From NCBI GenBank assembly GCA_002937895.1, contig PTKV01000013.1, forward strand, positions 1-48,564: a DNA stretch of 48,564 bases. The letters are read 5' to 3'. This stretch comes from Alphaproteobacteria bacterium MarineAlpha5_Bin9. GTDB taxonomy: Bacteria; Pseudomonadota; Alphaproteobacteria; HIMB59; GCA-002718135. Below the pieces are notes generated by a model that was given only the letters and a program-made list of their open reading frames with translations, made no database searches and had not been told where the DNA came from. Within the stretch, counting starts at the first letter, position 1. Each line of letters begins with the position of its first letter. This document shows, piece after piece, positions 8,498 to 16,771 of this stretch. A program made the translations under genes and the position numbers.

Positions 8498-9560
8498 TAT
8501 TTAACAATAGTTCAATATATTTATTTATTCCGTTTTTAAAAATTTCATTTATTTCTTCAAATTTGAAAGAAGTATTAACTAGATTATCTTGATTTTTTAT
8601 TAATATAAAGGGATTATTTATTTTGCCATCAAGAGATATTTCTAACTTATTTTTATTATTTGTTTTTAAATCTATTTTAATATTTAATTTATCCTCTTTA
8701 TAATTTATTTTTCCAGTAATAATTGAAGAACTAAATTCATTAACAATAATTATTTTATCAAATAGTATTATTTCATTTTCTAAATAAAGATTGCCAATAA
8801 TGTCAGATGGTATATCTGCATAGTTGGATATAATATATTCTAAAGCATAAGCTATTATTGATAAATCAGAAATTTTATCAATTAATAAATTTAACAATGC
8901 AATACTAAATCTCTCATTATCATTGGAAGAAAAAAATAATGATCCTTTAATTGGTATAATTCCCTTTAAATTGTTAATTGAATTATTTTTGTTATTCAAA
9001 ATTCCCGATATTTCAAAATTATTTGAAGAGAGTTGAATATTGTATCTTCCAAGATCATATAATTCTAATTTTCTTAATAAGTTATTAATAGAAATATTTT
9101 TAATATTTCCAAATAAATCAAGTGATTGAAGGTCATCTAATTTTGTTTCACCGTTTATTAAAATTTTTCCATTATCAAATTCAGTAGATAAATTTTTTAT
9201 TTTCAATTGATTATTTAAATATTCTAAATTGATAAAAAAATTTGTAAAATCTAAACCCTTGTAAGTTACCAGGGGACTATTTAAATTTATTTTAAATGGC
9301 GCTGTTAGATTAAATTCTTTAGTTATTTCTATATTAGAATCATTAATAAAAGTCTTTTTCTTAAATTTTATAAGATCTATTTTATTATTTGAGATTTTTA
9401 TGGAAGGCCATAATTTTATGTTATAATCTCTAGATTTTTCTATCTCTATATCTAATTTTTTCTCTATGTAATTTTCTATATTGTAATTAAATATAAAAAA
9501 AAAACAAATTGATATTATAATAATAAAAATTAAAAAAAAAATATAAATATTTTTTTTCAT
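8490..9560 (-). CDS. AsmA-like membrane-anchored envelope protein
   Basis: The 356-residue product has an N-terminal membrane anchor (residues about 5-26) and a long periplasmic region rich in Ile, Asn and Lys with alternating polar and hydrophobic beta-strand character. Segments such as KILINGETKLDDLQSLDL and GKINYKEDKLNIKIDLK resemble the repeated beta turns of AsmA-type proteins, which are thought to shuttle or organise lipids between membranes. It is short for the family and highly diverged, so this is an assignment by architecture rather than by a diagnostic motif. It lies between the dehydrogenase gene (adjacent, no gap) and the AEC gene (8 bp overlap). Confidence 0.55.
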   Translation of the reverse strand: MKKNIYIFFLIFIIIISICFFFIFNYNIENYIEKKLDIEIEKSRDYNIKLWPSIKISNNKIDLIKFKKKTFINDSNIEITKEFNLTAPFKINLNSPLVTYKGLDFTNFFINLEYLNNQLKIKNLSTEFDNGKILINGETKLDDLQSLDLFGNIKNISINNLLRKLELYDLGRYNIQLSSNNFEISGILNNKNNSINNLKGIIPIKGSLFFSSNDNERFSIALLNLLIDKISDLSIIAYALEYIISNYADIPSDIIGNLYLENEIILFDKIIIVNEFSSSIITGKINYKEDKLNIKIDLKTNNKNKLEISLDGKINNPFILIKNQDNLVNTSFKFEEINEIFKNGINKYIELLLNND

Positions 9561-12005
9561 TTAATTCTTTAGCAAATAATTTTTAGGGTCATGTAGAGGT
9601 TCTAATTCAATTTTTGCTGGATATTTGACTTTAGCTACTTCAATTTCAAATTTTGCTTCTTTTAAATCTTTAATATTTATATCAGATTTTATATATCCGA
9701 ATGCTAAATTTTTATTATAATTAAATGAATAATTTCCCGAAGTGGTTTCGCCTACAATTTCTCCATTAAAATAAATTGGTTCATCATGGAGCAAAAGTGG
9801 TTTTCCTGGTTTGGATTCTAAAAGAGATAACATAATTAATTTCTTCTTTTTATTTCTAGCTTTAATTAAACTATCTTTGCCTATAAAATTAACGTCTTTA
9901 TTAATTTTAATAGCAAAACCTAATCCAGCTTCATATGGATTTTCCCCAGGAGTAATATCATGACCCCAGTGCAAATATCCTTTTTCCATTCGCATTATAT
10001 CCATAGCTAATCTTCCAGCATGAACTAAATTATGTTTTTTACCAATTAGATCAATAGCTTCATATATTTTCTTTGATTCATTTATTGGAACATACAATTC
10101 CCACCCTAACTCTCCTACAAAAGATAGCCTTTGAAACCAAACACTAATACCATTCATTTCTATTGATTTTGCTTGGGCAAATGGGAAATTAATATTTTCA
10201 AATTTGTTACCAAAAATTTCTGAAAGTAAAGATCTGCTATTTGGACCAAAGATTCCAAAACAAGAATAATCATCAGTTACATCTTTAAACTTAAGATCAG
10301 CGTATATATGTTTCATTATATGTTTTTTGTCATGTTCTCTCACTCCAGACCCAGTAACAATCCTAAACTTATTTTTAGATAAACAAGTAACAGATAAATC
10401 GGCCACTATTCCTGCATTATAATTAAGCATCTGGGTGTATGTTATAGAGCCGGGGTTATTTTTTATATTATTTGAGCAAAGATACTGAAGAAAATAAAAT
10501 GCTTTTTCTCCTTCTATTTCAAACTTTGCAAAAGGAGTTAAATCAAAAAAACCAACATTTTTTCTTGTATTTTTTGTTTCATGTTCAGCTGATTTATACC
10601 AATTTTGATATCCAAAACTATATTTAAACTCTGGTTTTTGTCCACTTAAAGCATACCATAATGGAATTTCAAAACCAGCAACTTGTCCAAAACAAGCTCC
10701 CTTCTTTTTTAAAAGTTCATGATATGGAAGATTTTTAATATTTCTTGAAGTCTTAAGTTGTTTATATGGCCAGTGCATCGCATATTGGTTCCCTAAACTT
10801 TCAGCTGCTCTGTTTACAATAAAACTAGTTTCTGAGTGAAATTTTTCAAACCTTGAAATATCAAGAGAAAATAAATCTTCACTTAAGCCATCATTTATCA
10901 TCCACTCAGCTGTAACTTTACCTGCTCCTCCAGCACTAACAAGACCAATACTATTAAATCCACAACAAACATAAAAGTTTTTTACTTCAGGAGTTTCTCC
11001 TAATAAGTAGTTTGTATCAGGTGTAAAAGACTCAGGTCCATTAAAAAATTTTCTAATACCTACAGTTTCAAGTTCTGGAATTCTTTTAATTGCATTCATC
11101 AAATAAGGCTCAAAATGCTCAAAATCTTCAGGTAATTCAGAAAATGAAAAATCATCAGGAACTTTATGAGTTTTAGTGAAAGCTGGTTTGGCATTTGGTT
11201 CAAAAATACCAACTAAAAATTTTCCTGCATCTTCTTTAATATATAAACAGTTATTATAATCCCTAAGTACTGGCATGGCCTTATCAATATTTTTAACAGG
11301 TTCAGTTAAAATATAAAAATGTTCAACCGGATATAAAGGAATGCTTACATTTATATCAGCGGCTATTTGTCTTGACCACATACCTGATGCAAGTACAACA
11401 TATTCACACTGTATTTTCCCTTTACTAGTTTCTACGCCTTCAATCTGGTTATTCTTTATTAGAATTTTATTTACAGAACATTTTTCTACTATTTTTGCTC
11501 CATTATTTTTTGCTGCCTTAGATAATACATTAGTAACTCCTATAGGATCAGCTTGACCATCTTTTGGAATATATACACCTCCAATTATATCTTCAGTATT
11601 TATTAAAGGATAAATTTCTTTGATTTGATCTTTTGTTACTTCATTTGCTTCAACATTAAATAATTGAGCAGTATTAACTTGTCTTTTGAGTTCATCTAAT
11701 CTGTCATGTGTTGTTGCAACGGTTAATGAACCATTTTGTTTTAACCCAGTAGATAATCCTGTTTCTTTTTCTAATTCTTTATATAAATTCAAGGAATGAT
11801 TTCTTAATTTTGTAATTGTAGCAGATGAACCAATTTGACCAATTAGTCCTGCAGCATGCCAGGTAGTGCCAGAAGTTAATTGATCTCTTTCAAGTAAAAT
11901 AACATCTTTCCAGCCATATTTGGATAAATGATATGCTACAGAACATCCAGCTACTCCTCCTCCTATAACAACAACTTTTGCAGATTCTGGAAAATTTTGA
12001 TTCAT
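9561..12005 (-). CDS. Dimethylglycine/sarcosine dehydrogenase family protein (FAD domain fused to GcvT-like domain)
   Basis: The enzyme oxidatively removes N-methyl groups from dimethylglycine or sarcosine, passing the one-carbon unit to tetrahydrofolate. The 814-residue chain has an N-terminal FAD-binding DAO domain with the dinucleotide motif VVIGGGVAGCSVAYHL, then a linker domain, then a GcvT-like folate domain from about residue 440 and its C-terminal barrel (ARNKKKKLIMLSL onward). His50 in TTWHAAGL corresponds to the histidine that carries covalent FAD in the mammalian enzymes. The length is normal. Such genes serve breakdown of glycine betaine or related osmolytes, feeding glycine and one-carbon metabolism. 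Dimethylglycine versus sarcosine cannot be separated by eye. The next gene on the strand, HIBCH, is 5 bp upstream. Confidence 0.9.
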   Translation of the reverse strand: MNQNFPESAKVVVIGGGVAGCSVAYHLSKYGWKDVILLERDQLTSGTTWHAAGLIGQIGSSATITKLRNHSLNLYKELEKETGLSTGLKQNGSLTVATTHDRLDELKRQVNTAQLFNVEANEVTKDQIKEIYPLINTEDIIGGVYIPKDGQADPIGVTNVLSKAAKNNGAKIVEKCSVNKILIKNNQIEGVETSKGKIQCEYVVLASGMWSRQIAADINVSIPLYPVEHFYILTEPVKNIDKAMPVLRDYNNCLYIKEDAGKFLVGIFEPNAKPAFTKTHKVPDDFSFSELPEDFEHFEPYLMNAIKRIPELETVGIRKFFNGPESFTPDTNYLLGETPEVKNFYVCCGFNSIGLVSAGGAGKVTAEWMINDGLSEDLFSLDISRFEKFHSETSFIVNRAAESLGNQYAMHWPYKQLKTSRNIKNLPYHELLKKKGACFGQVAGFEIPLWYALSGQKPEFKYSFGYQNWYKSAEHETKNTRKNVGFFDLTPFAKFEIEGEKAFYFLQYLCSNNIKNNPGSITYTQMLNYNAGIVADLSVTCLSKNKFRIVTGSGVREHDKKHIMKHIYADLKFKDVTDDYSCFGIFGPNSRSLLSEIFGNKFENINFPFAQAKSIEMNGISVWFQRLSFVGELGWELYVPINESKKIYEAIDLIGKKHNLVHAGRLAMDIMRMEKGYLHWGHDITPGENPYEAGLGFAIKINKDVNFIGKDSLIKARNKKKKLIMLSLLESKPGKPLLLHDEPIYFNGEIVGETTSGNYSFNYNKNLAFGYIKSDINIKDLKEAKFEIEVAKVKYPAKIELEPLHDPKNYLLKN

Positions 12006-12010
12006 AAAAT

Positions 12011-13021
12011 TTATAAATTTAAAGGTTTAATATGAGATTTAAACAAAAAATTTATTTCTTCAATGTCAATATCATTTAATTTAGAAGGATTCCATCTTGG
12101 ATTATTATTTTTTTCAATTAATACAGATTTTACACCATTATTAAAGTCTTGCCTATAAATTATTTTTTGACTTAATTGATATTCCATTTCTAGACATTGT
12201 TTTAAAGATAAATTTTTAGCTTTATTTAATAATTCATGGGTAACTAATAAACTCATTGGACATTTTTTTAATAATAATTTGTAAATTCCTTTTCCAAATT
12301 CTGAGTTTGAATTATTTAAATTTTTTATTATTTGCGCTACACTACCATTAAAATTTTCTTCAATAAAATTTAAATTTTCTAAAACTTCAGATTTTTCCTG
12401 AGGAATTTTATCAGAAATTGGTATAGTGCCTGAATCTACATAATTTTTTATATTTTTATTTAAGTTTTTAATATTTACAAAATGAGTTGCTAATCCTAAA
12501 TATATAAGTTCTTTTGCATATATAACTTTACCACTTAAAGCTAAAAAAAGACCTATATTATTTGGTAATTTAGATAAGAAAAAACTTCCTCCAACATCTG
12601 GAAAAAAACCTATTGATGTTTCTGGCATTGCAAATTTTGTATTAATTGTAGCTATTCTAATATTTCCATATATTGAAAGACCAACACCACCTCCCATTAC
12701 TATTCCATTCCAAATACTTAAGTATGGTTTTGAAAATTGATCTATTTTGTAGTTAAGTATATATTCTTTATTTAAAAATTTATTTTTTAAATTATTTATT
12801 TTACTAGATAAATACATAGCTTTAATATCACCACCTGCACAGAATGCTTTACCATTACCTTTAATTAAGATTCTTTCTATTTTTTTATTTTTCTTCCAAT
12901 TATCAATTTTTTCTAGAAACGATTCAGCCATTTCAAGATTTAATGCATTAAGAACTTCAGGTCTATTTAAAATAATTATACCTGTTTTATTTTTTTCTTC
13001 GAAAATTATAGAATTTGCCAA
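12011..13021 (-). CDS. 3-hydroxyisobutyryl-CoA hydrolase (enoyl-CoA hydratase/isomerase family)
   Basis: The protein belongs to the crotonase fold. Visible marks are IILNRPEVLNALNLEMA, the oxyanion block FCAGGDIKAMY and the HIBCH-type PETSIGFFPDVGGSFFLS with the acidic residues used for thioester hydrolysis. The 336-residue length and the second half (LLVTHELLNKAK, MEYQLSQKI, GVKSVLIEKNNNPRWNPS) match 3-hydroxyisobutyryl-CoA hydrolase of valine degradation rather than a plain hydratase. The start is TTG at 13021: the in-frame codons begin MANSIIFEEK, and AGGA lies 7 bp upstream, overlapping the uvrB stop codon. The gene is 9 bp after uvrB and 5 bp before the dehydrogenase gene. Confidence 0.88.
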   Translation of the reverse strand: MANSIIFEEKNKTGIIILNRPEVLNALNLEMAESFLEKIDNWKKNKKIERILIKGNGKAFCAGGDIKAMYLSSKINNLKNKFLNKEYILNYKIDQFSKPYLSIWNGIVMGGGVGLSIYGNIRIATINTKFAMPETSIGFFPDVGGSFFLSKLPNNIGLFLALSGKVIYAKELIYLGLATHFVNIKNLNKNIKNYVDSGTIPISDKIPQEKSEVLENLNFIEENFNGSVAQIIKNLNNSNSEFGKGIYKLLLKKCPMSLLVTHELLNKAKNLSLKQCLEMEYQLSQKIIYRQDFNNGVKSVLIEKNNNPRWNPSKLNDIDIEEINFLFKSHIKPLNL

Positions 13022-13030
13022 TTTTTTTTC

Positions 13031-15046
13031 CTAAAATTTTTTTATTCCAACTTGTACAGCTTTAAGTCTATTAATCTCATCTCTAATTTTGGCCGCCTCT
13101 TCAAATTCTAATTTAGAAGCAAGTTTCAACATATTTTTTTCTAATTTTTCTAGATATTTAGTTAAGTCTTTTCCAATTAATTCTTTTTTTTCTTTTAAAT
13201 CAATATTTAAGTGATCTTTTTCAGCAATATGTTCGATTATTTCATCAATATTTTTTATAATACTTGAAGGAGTAATGTTATTTATTCTATTAAATTCTAA
13301 TTGTTTATTTCGTCTTCTACTTGTTTCTTTTATGGCCTCTTTCATACTTTTTGTTCTATTATCAGCATACATAATAACTTTGCTTTCGGCATTTCTAGCG
13401 GCTCTTCCAATAGTCTGAATAAGACTTGTTTTAGATCTAAGATATCCTTCTTTGTCAGCATCTAAAATTATCATTAAAGCACATTCAGGAATATCTAAAC
13501 CTTCTCTTAATAAGTTTATTCCAATTAAAATATCAAAAACGCCTAATCTTAGATCTCTAATAATCGAGATTCTTTCAAGAGTTTCAATATCAGAGTGCAA
13601 ATAACGAACTTTTAAACCAGATTCATGCATATATTCTGTCAAATCTTCGGACATTTTTTTTGTAAGTGTAGTAATCATAACCCTGTGTCCTTTTTCAATT
13701 ATAATTTTACATTCATCAATTAAATTATCTATTTGATTTTTTGTTGGTCTAATTTCAATAGGAGGATCTACTAATCCTGTAGGTCTTATTATTTGTTCTA
13801 CAAATGAGCCTCCTGTTTTTGCTAATTCATAATCACCAGGAGTGGCGCTAACAAATATTGTTTGAGGTCGCATAGCATCCCATTCTTCTCTTTTTAAAGG
13901 CCTGTTATCTAAACAACTTGGTAGTCTAAATCCAAACTTTGATAAGGTAGACTTTCTTGAAAAGTCACCCTTATACATCCCAGCTATTTGTGAGCATGTT
14001 ATATGACTTTCATCAATTATTAATAAAGATCCTTCTGGCATATATTCGTAAAGAGTAGGCGGCGGTTCCCCAGGTTTTCTACCGGATAAATATCTTGAAT
14101 AGTTTTCTATTCCACTACAACTTCCTGTAGTAACCATCATTTCTAAATCAAAGTTTGTTCTTTCATCTAGTCTTTGTTTTTCTAATAATTTATTTTCTGA
14201 ACTAAATACTTCTAATTGTTTCTTTAGTTCATTTTTAATTTGTTCTATAGCTTTTTTAATTGTTGGTTTGGGAGTTACATAATGAGAATTTGCAAAAACA
14301 CGAATACTACTAAGCTTATTTATTACTTCTCCAGTTAGAGGATCTGTTTCATTAATAGATTCTATCAAGTTGCCAAATAATGAAATTTTCCATGAACGAT
14401 CTTCGTAATGAGATGGAAAAATTTCGAGTATATCTCCTCTTGCTCTAAAACTACCCCTACGAAAATCAATATCTCTTCTTTTATATAATAATCCTACAAG
14501 TTTTTTCATAATTATTTCTCTAGAAATATTTTGACCTTTTAACAATTCAAATGACATTGAAGAATAGGCATCTACCGATCCAATTCCATAAATACAGGAT
14601 ACGGAAGCAACAATTATAGTATCTTTTCTTTCTACCAATGATCTTGTCGCTGAGTGTCGTAACCTATCTATTTGTTCATTTATTGAAGATTCTTTTTCTA
14701 TATAAGTATCAGTTCTAGGAACATATGCTTCTGGTGTATAATAATCGTAATAACTTACAAAATATTCAACAGCATTATTGGGAAATAAATTTTTCATTTC
14801 ACCATATAATTGTGCAGCAAGAGTTTTATTTGGAGCCATAATTAAAGTAGTTTTTTGAACTTTTTCAATTACTTTTGCCATAGTAAAAGTTTTGCCTGAA
14901 CCTGTTACTCCAAGAAGTACCTGCTCATATTCACCATTATCAATTCCATTAACTAGTTTTTTTATAGCTTCAGGCTGATCCCCATTAACTTTAAAAGGAC
15001 TGACAACCTTAAAAGGAGTATTATTAGAAATATTAATTTTATTCAT
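13031..15046 (-). CDS. uvrB: Excinuclease ABC subunit UvrB
   Basis: UvrB is the damage-verifying helicase-like core of nucleotide excision repair, working with UvrA and UvrC. The 671-residue protein has Walker A GVTGSGKT (residues 46-53), the beta-hairpin region rich in Tyr (YFVSYYDYYTPEAYVP), the DESH box (about residue 347), helicase motifs V and VI (GINLLREGLDIPE and QTIGRAARN) and a C-terminal UVR domain (LASKLEFEEAAKIRDEI) that contacts UvrC. The length is normal and no essential motif is missing. A predicted promoter lies upstream at 15115-15144, partly covered by an inverted repeat. No uvrA or uvrC gene is in the window. Confidence 0.98.
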   Translation of the reverse strand: MNKINISNNTPFKVVSPFKVNGDQPEAIKKLVNGIDNGEYEQVLLGVTGSGKTFTMAKVIEKVQKTTLIMAPNKTLAAQLYGEMKNLFPNNAVEYFVSYYDYYTPEAYVPRTDTYIEKESSINEQIDRLRHSATRSLVERKDTIIVASVSCIYGIGSVDAYSSMSFELLKGQNISREIIMKKLVGLLYKRRDIDFRRGSFRARGDILEIFPSHYEDRSWKISLFGNLIESINETDPLTGEVINKLSSIRVFANSHYVTPKPTIKKAIEQIKNELKKQLEVFSSENKLLEKQRLDERTNFDLEMMVTTGSCSGIENYSRYLSGRKPGEPPPTLYEYMPEGSLLIIDESHITCSQIAGMYKGDFSRKSTLSKFGFRLPSCLDNRPLKREEWDAMRPQTIFVSATPGDYELAKTGGSFVEQIIRPTGLVDPPIEIRPTKNQIDNLIDECKIIIEKGHRVMITTLTKKMSEDLTEYMHESGLKVRYLHSDIETLERISIIRDLRLGVFDILIGINLLREGLDIPECALMIILDADKEGYLRSKTSLIQTIGRAARNAESKVIMYADNRTKSMKEAIKETSRRRNKQLEFNRINNITPSSIIKNIDEIIEHIAEKDHLNIDLKEKKELIGKDLTKYLEKLEKNMLKLASKLEFEEAAKIRDEINRLKAVQVGIKKF

Positions 15047-15114
15047 TTAATTGAAAATAGTATTTATATTTTAAATATTAATAAATATAATTTTTACAAG
15101 AAAATTAAAGGTAT

Positions 15115-15144
15115 ATTATAAAATTAATTTAAATATTAATTCAA
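15115..15144 (-). promoter_or_regulatory. Predicted sigma-70-type promoter of uvrB
   Basis: On the minus strand a perfect -10 box TATAAT (15115-15120) is preceded, after an 18-bp spacer, by TTGAAT (15139-15144) as the -35 box. Transcription would start near 15108, giving uvrB a leader of about 60 nt. The -35 box lies inside the left arm of the inverted repeat at 15138-15182. This is a consensus match only. Confidence 0.5.
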
Positions 15145-15182
15145 CGGAATAATGAGGTTTTATTTGATTATCCCGTTGAATT
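15138..15182. repeat. Long imperfect inverted repeat upstream of uvrB
   Basis: The left arm AATTCAACGGAATAA (15138-15152) pairs with TTATCCCGTTGAATT (15168-15182) at 14 of 15 positions around a 15-nt loop. It is GC-richer than its surroundings and overlaps the predicted -35 box of uvrB. It could be an operator for a dimeric regulator, or the hairpin of a small plus-strand RNA. It is not an alphaproteobacterial LexA box (no GTTC-N7-GTTC or GAAC-N7-GAAC). Confidence 0.65.
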
Positions 15183-15455
15183 TTCATGGATATCCTTGAG
15201 TGGCATAAAGGAGAATTATAATAAATAACAGAGAAAAAATAAAAGCTATTATTTTTTTTAAAACTGCCACATTTATTTTCTAAAAATAGATTAAGTCTAA
15301 AAAAAGACAATTATCTGTTCTTATTAAGATAAATTAAATTAATTTCATTTAATTGACAAAATTAAAACCTTTTTTAAACATCTTTTAAAATTATTTTCAT
15401 TTTATGAAAAGAAAACACTTTTTTAAAAAGATCCTATTGATTTATAGAAATCAAA

Positions 15456-15521
15456 ATGATTGAAGAAATACTAGTTATTTGTCTTATAGGAATTATTTTA
15501 GTATATTTAAAATATATTTAA
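15456..15521 (+). CDS. Possible 21-residue hydrophobic micropeptide
   Basis: The frame reads MIEEILVICLIGIILVYLKYI and stops with TAA, giving a short acidic start, a single membrane-length hydrophobic run and a basic end, a layout seen in genuine small membrane proteins. Against it, there is no Shine-Dalgarno sequence before the ATG, the start has no clear promoter, and AT-rich DNA often yields Ile/Leu-rich frames by chance. It ends 5 bp before the convergent saccharopine gene. Conservation in relatives would decide whether it is real. Confidence 0.2.
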   Translation: MIEEILVICLIGIILVYLKYI

Positions 15522-15526
15522 AGCGT

Positions 15527-16771
15527 TTAGCTTTGAAAGTATTTTGTTAAGTAATTATATTTTTTGCAAAAACTACCATTTTCAGCAATAGTGGCTTTTT
15601 TTATTCTCCCATCATCTTTTGTTATAAGATAGGGTAATACTTCTTGAACTAATCCACTGCCAAATTCTTTGCTTGAATCTCTTGGTAATTCTGAAGGTAA
15701 ATTATCAACAGCCATTATAGACAATTTGTTATCCTTATTTATTTCATTATAATTTTTTTCTTCAAAATTTAATTTATCTATAAAATAATAGGGATTCTCA
15801 ATAGTAGAGGATCTGTTTGTGGTTGGAATACTTCCATTAATATCACAAGTTATATCTCCTATAACTTTTAAATCTTTATAATTTTTTATATCATTCTTGT
15901 TAAATAATTTTGGAGAATTGGGATCCCAATAATGTGCAGAAATTAACATGTCAGTTTTTAGCATATATTTATTTATTATAGATTTATATTTTGTTGGATT
16001 ATTAATAAAGTGTTTTAGATCAAAATTTTTATCATTATATTTAACATATTCGGAAGTTACTAAATTACAATAAACAGCTTCTGAATAATCATTTTCTAAA
16101 AATTCTTTTGGAGAAATTTTTTTAATTTTCAAAAGGTTTAAAAGCTCTAAACATCCTTTAGATACTCTGCCGTCACCTGTAACCAAAAATCTCGCATTAT
16201 TGAAATTTTCTTTATTAATTTTTTTTAAATAGTTTTTTAGATTTTCATATGAATTAAATTCATGAGCTCTAGGCCAATTTTGTTTAGATAAATTTTGTAA
16301 ATAAAGATTTAAAGAATTATAGCAGCCAACAATTCCAGCAAAATTTCCAAATCCTAAATATCTTTTAGTGTTATTATCTCTAATATTTTCATAATCAATT
16401 AAACTAATTTTTTTCTCTAGAATACTTTTAAGTAATTCTTTTTTATCCATTCCAGGAGTTCCTTGAGAAGCTGCAGAATTATCTTTAAGAATTTTGCTAG
16501 TATGAGAAAAAAACATATATGTTTTTTTTGGTATTAATAAGGAAGGCAAAATCTCTTTAACACCCAAAATTAAATTGCAATCATTTAAATCATTATTAAT
16601 TATTGCTCCATTTTTAAAATAATCTCTATCTGAAAAACATCTGTTGTTTGAGGGTTGAACGATTATCTTTAGATTCGAAAATTTTTTTGAGAGATATTTT
16701 ATTTGTTCAGGAACTAAAGGAGTTCGTTTTTCATCATTTCTGTGTTCTTTTATAATTCCAATAATATACAT
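15527..16771 (-). CDS. Lysine-ketoglutarate reductase/saccharopine dehydrogenase (LYS1/LKR-type)
   Basis: The 414-residue protein belongs to the alanine dehydrogenase/transhydrogenase fold used by LYS1 and by the lysine-ketoglutarate reductase half of the animal AASS enzyme. The N-terminus IGIIKEHRNDEKRTPLVPEQ carries the substrate-binding Lys and Arg, and FFSHTSK, ISLIDYENI and GFGNFAGIVG are the family's inner motifs. A nucleotide site begins near ARFLVTGDGRVSKG. It would join lysine and 2-oxoglutarate to saccharopine, or run the reverse. It directly follows the LYS9-type gene with a 1-bp overlap, so the two steps are made by separate adjacent proteins. Confidence 0.8.
   Translation of the reverse strand: MYIIGIIKEHRNDEKRTPLVPEQIKYLSKKFSNLKIIVQPSNNRCFSDRDYFKNGAIINNDLNDCNLILGVKEILPSLLIPKKTYMFFSHTSKILKDNSAASQGTPGMDKKELLKSILEKKISLIDYENIRDNNTKRYLGFGNFAGIVGCYNSLNLYLQNLSKQNWPRAHEFNSYENLKNYLKKINKENFNNARFLVTGDGRVSKGCLELLNLLKIKKISPKEFLENDYSEAVYCNLVTSEYVKYNDKNFDLKHFINNPTKYKSIINKYMLKTDMLISAHYWDPNSPKLFNKNDIKNYKDLKVIGDITCDINGSIPTTNRSSTIENPYYFIDKLNFEEKNYNEINKDNKLSIMAVDNLPSELPRDSSKEFGSGLVQEVLPYLITKDDGRIKKATIAENGSFCKKYNYLTKYFQS

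Larger units (their letters stand above)
15047..15526. other. 480-bp non-coding region between uvrB and the saccharopine gene pair
   Basis: This is the only stretch over 300 bp without a convincing gene. It contains the predicted uvrB promoter and leader (15047-15144), a strong inverted repeat (15138-15182), a weaker stem TCCTT/AAGGA at 15193-15212, an A/T-only stem ending in a run of eight T near 15251-15258, and a 21-codon hydrophobic reading frame at 15456-15521. The stretch 15138-15215 is visibly less AT-rich than the rest. I see no tRNA or known riboswitch pattern. Confidence 0.6.

Noticed and set aside
8244-8504. 86-residue plus-strand frame over the AEC transporter
   Set aside because: It is antisense to a well-supported membrane protein gene, and its composition follows from AT-rich DNA.
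15138-15182. LexA box or known riboswitch at the uvrB inverted repeat
   Set aside because: The alphaproteobacterial GTTC/GAAC spacing is absent, and I could not match the loop sequence to any riboswitch core I know.
15116-15310. 64-residue minus-strand frame upstream of uvrB
   Set aside because: It runs through the inverted repeat and promoter, begins in T-rich sequence without a ribosome binding site and shows no protein-like pattern.
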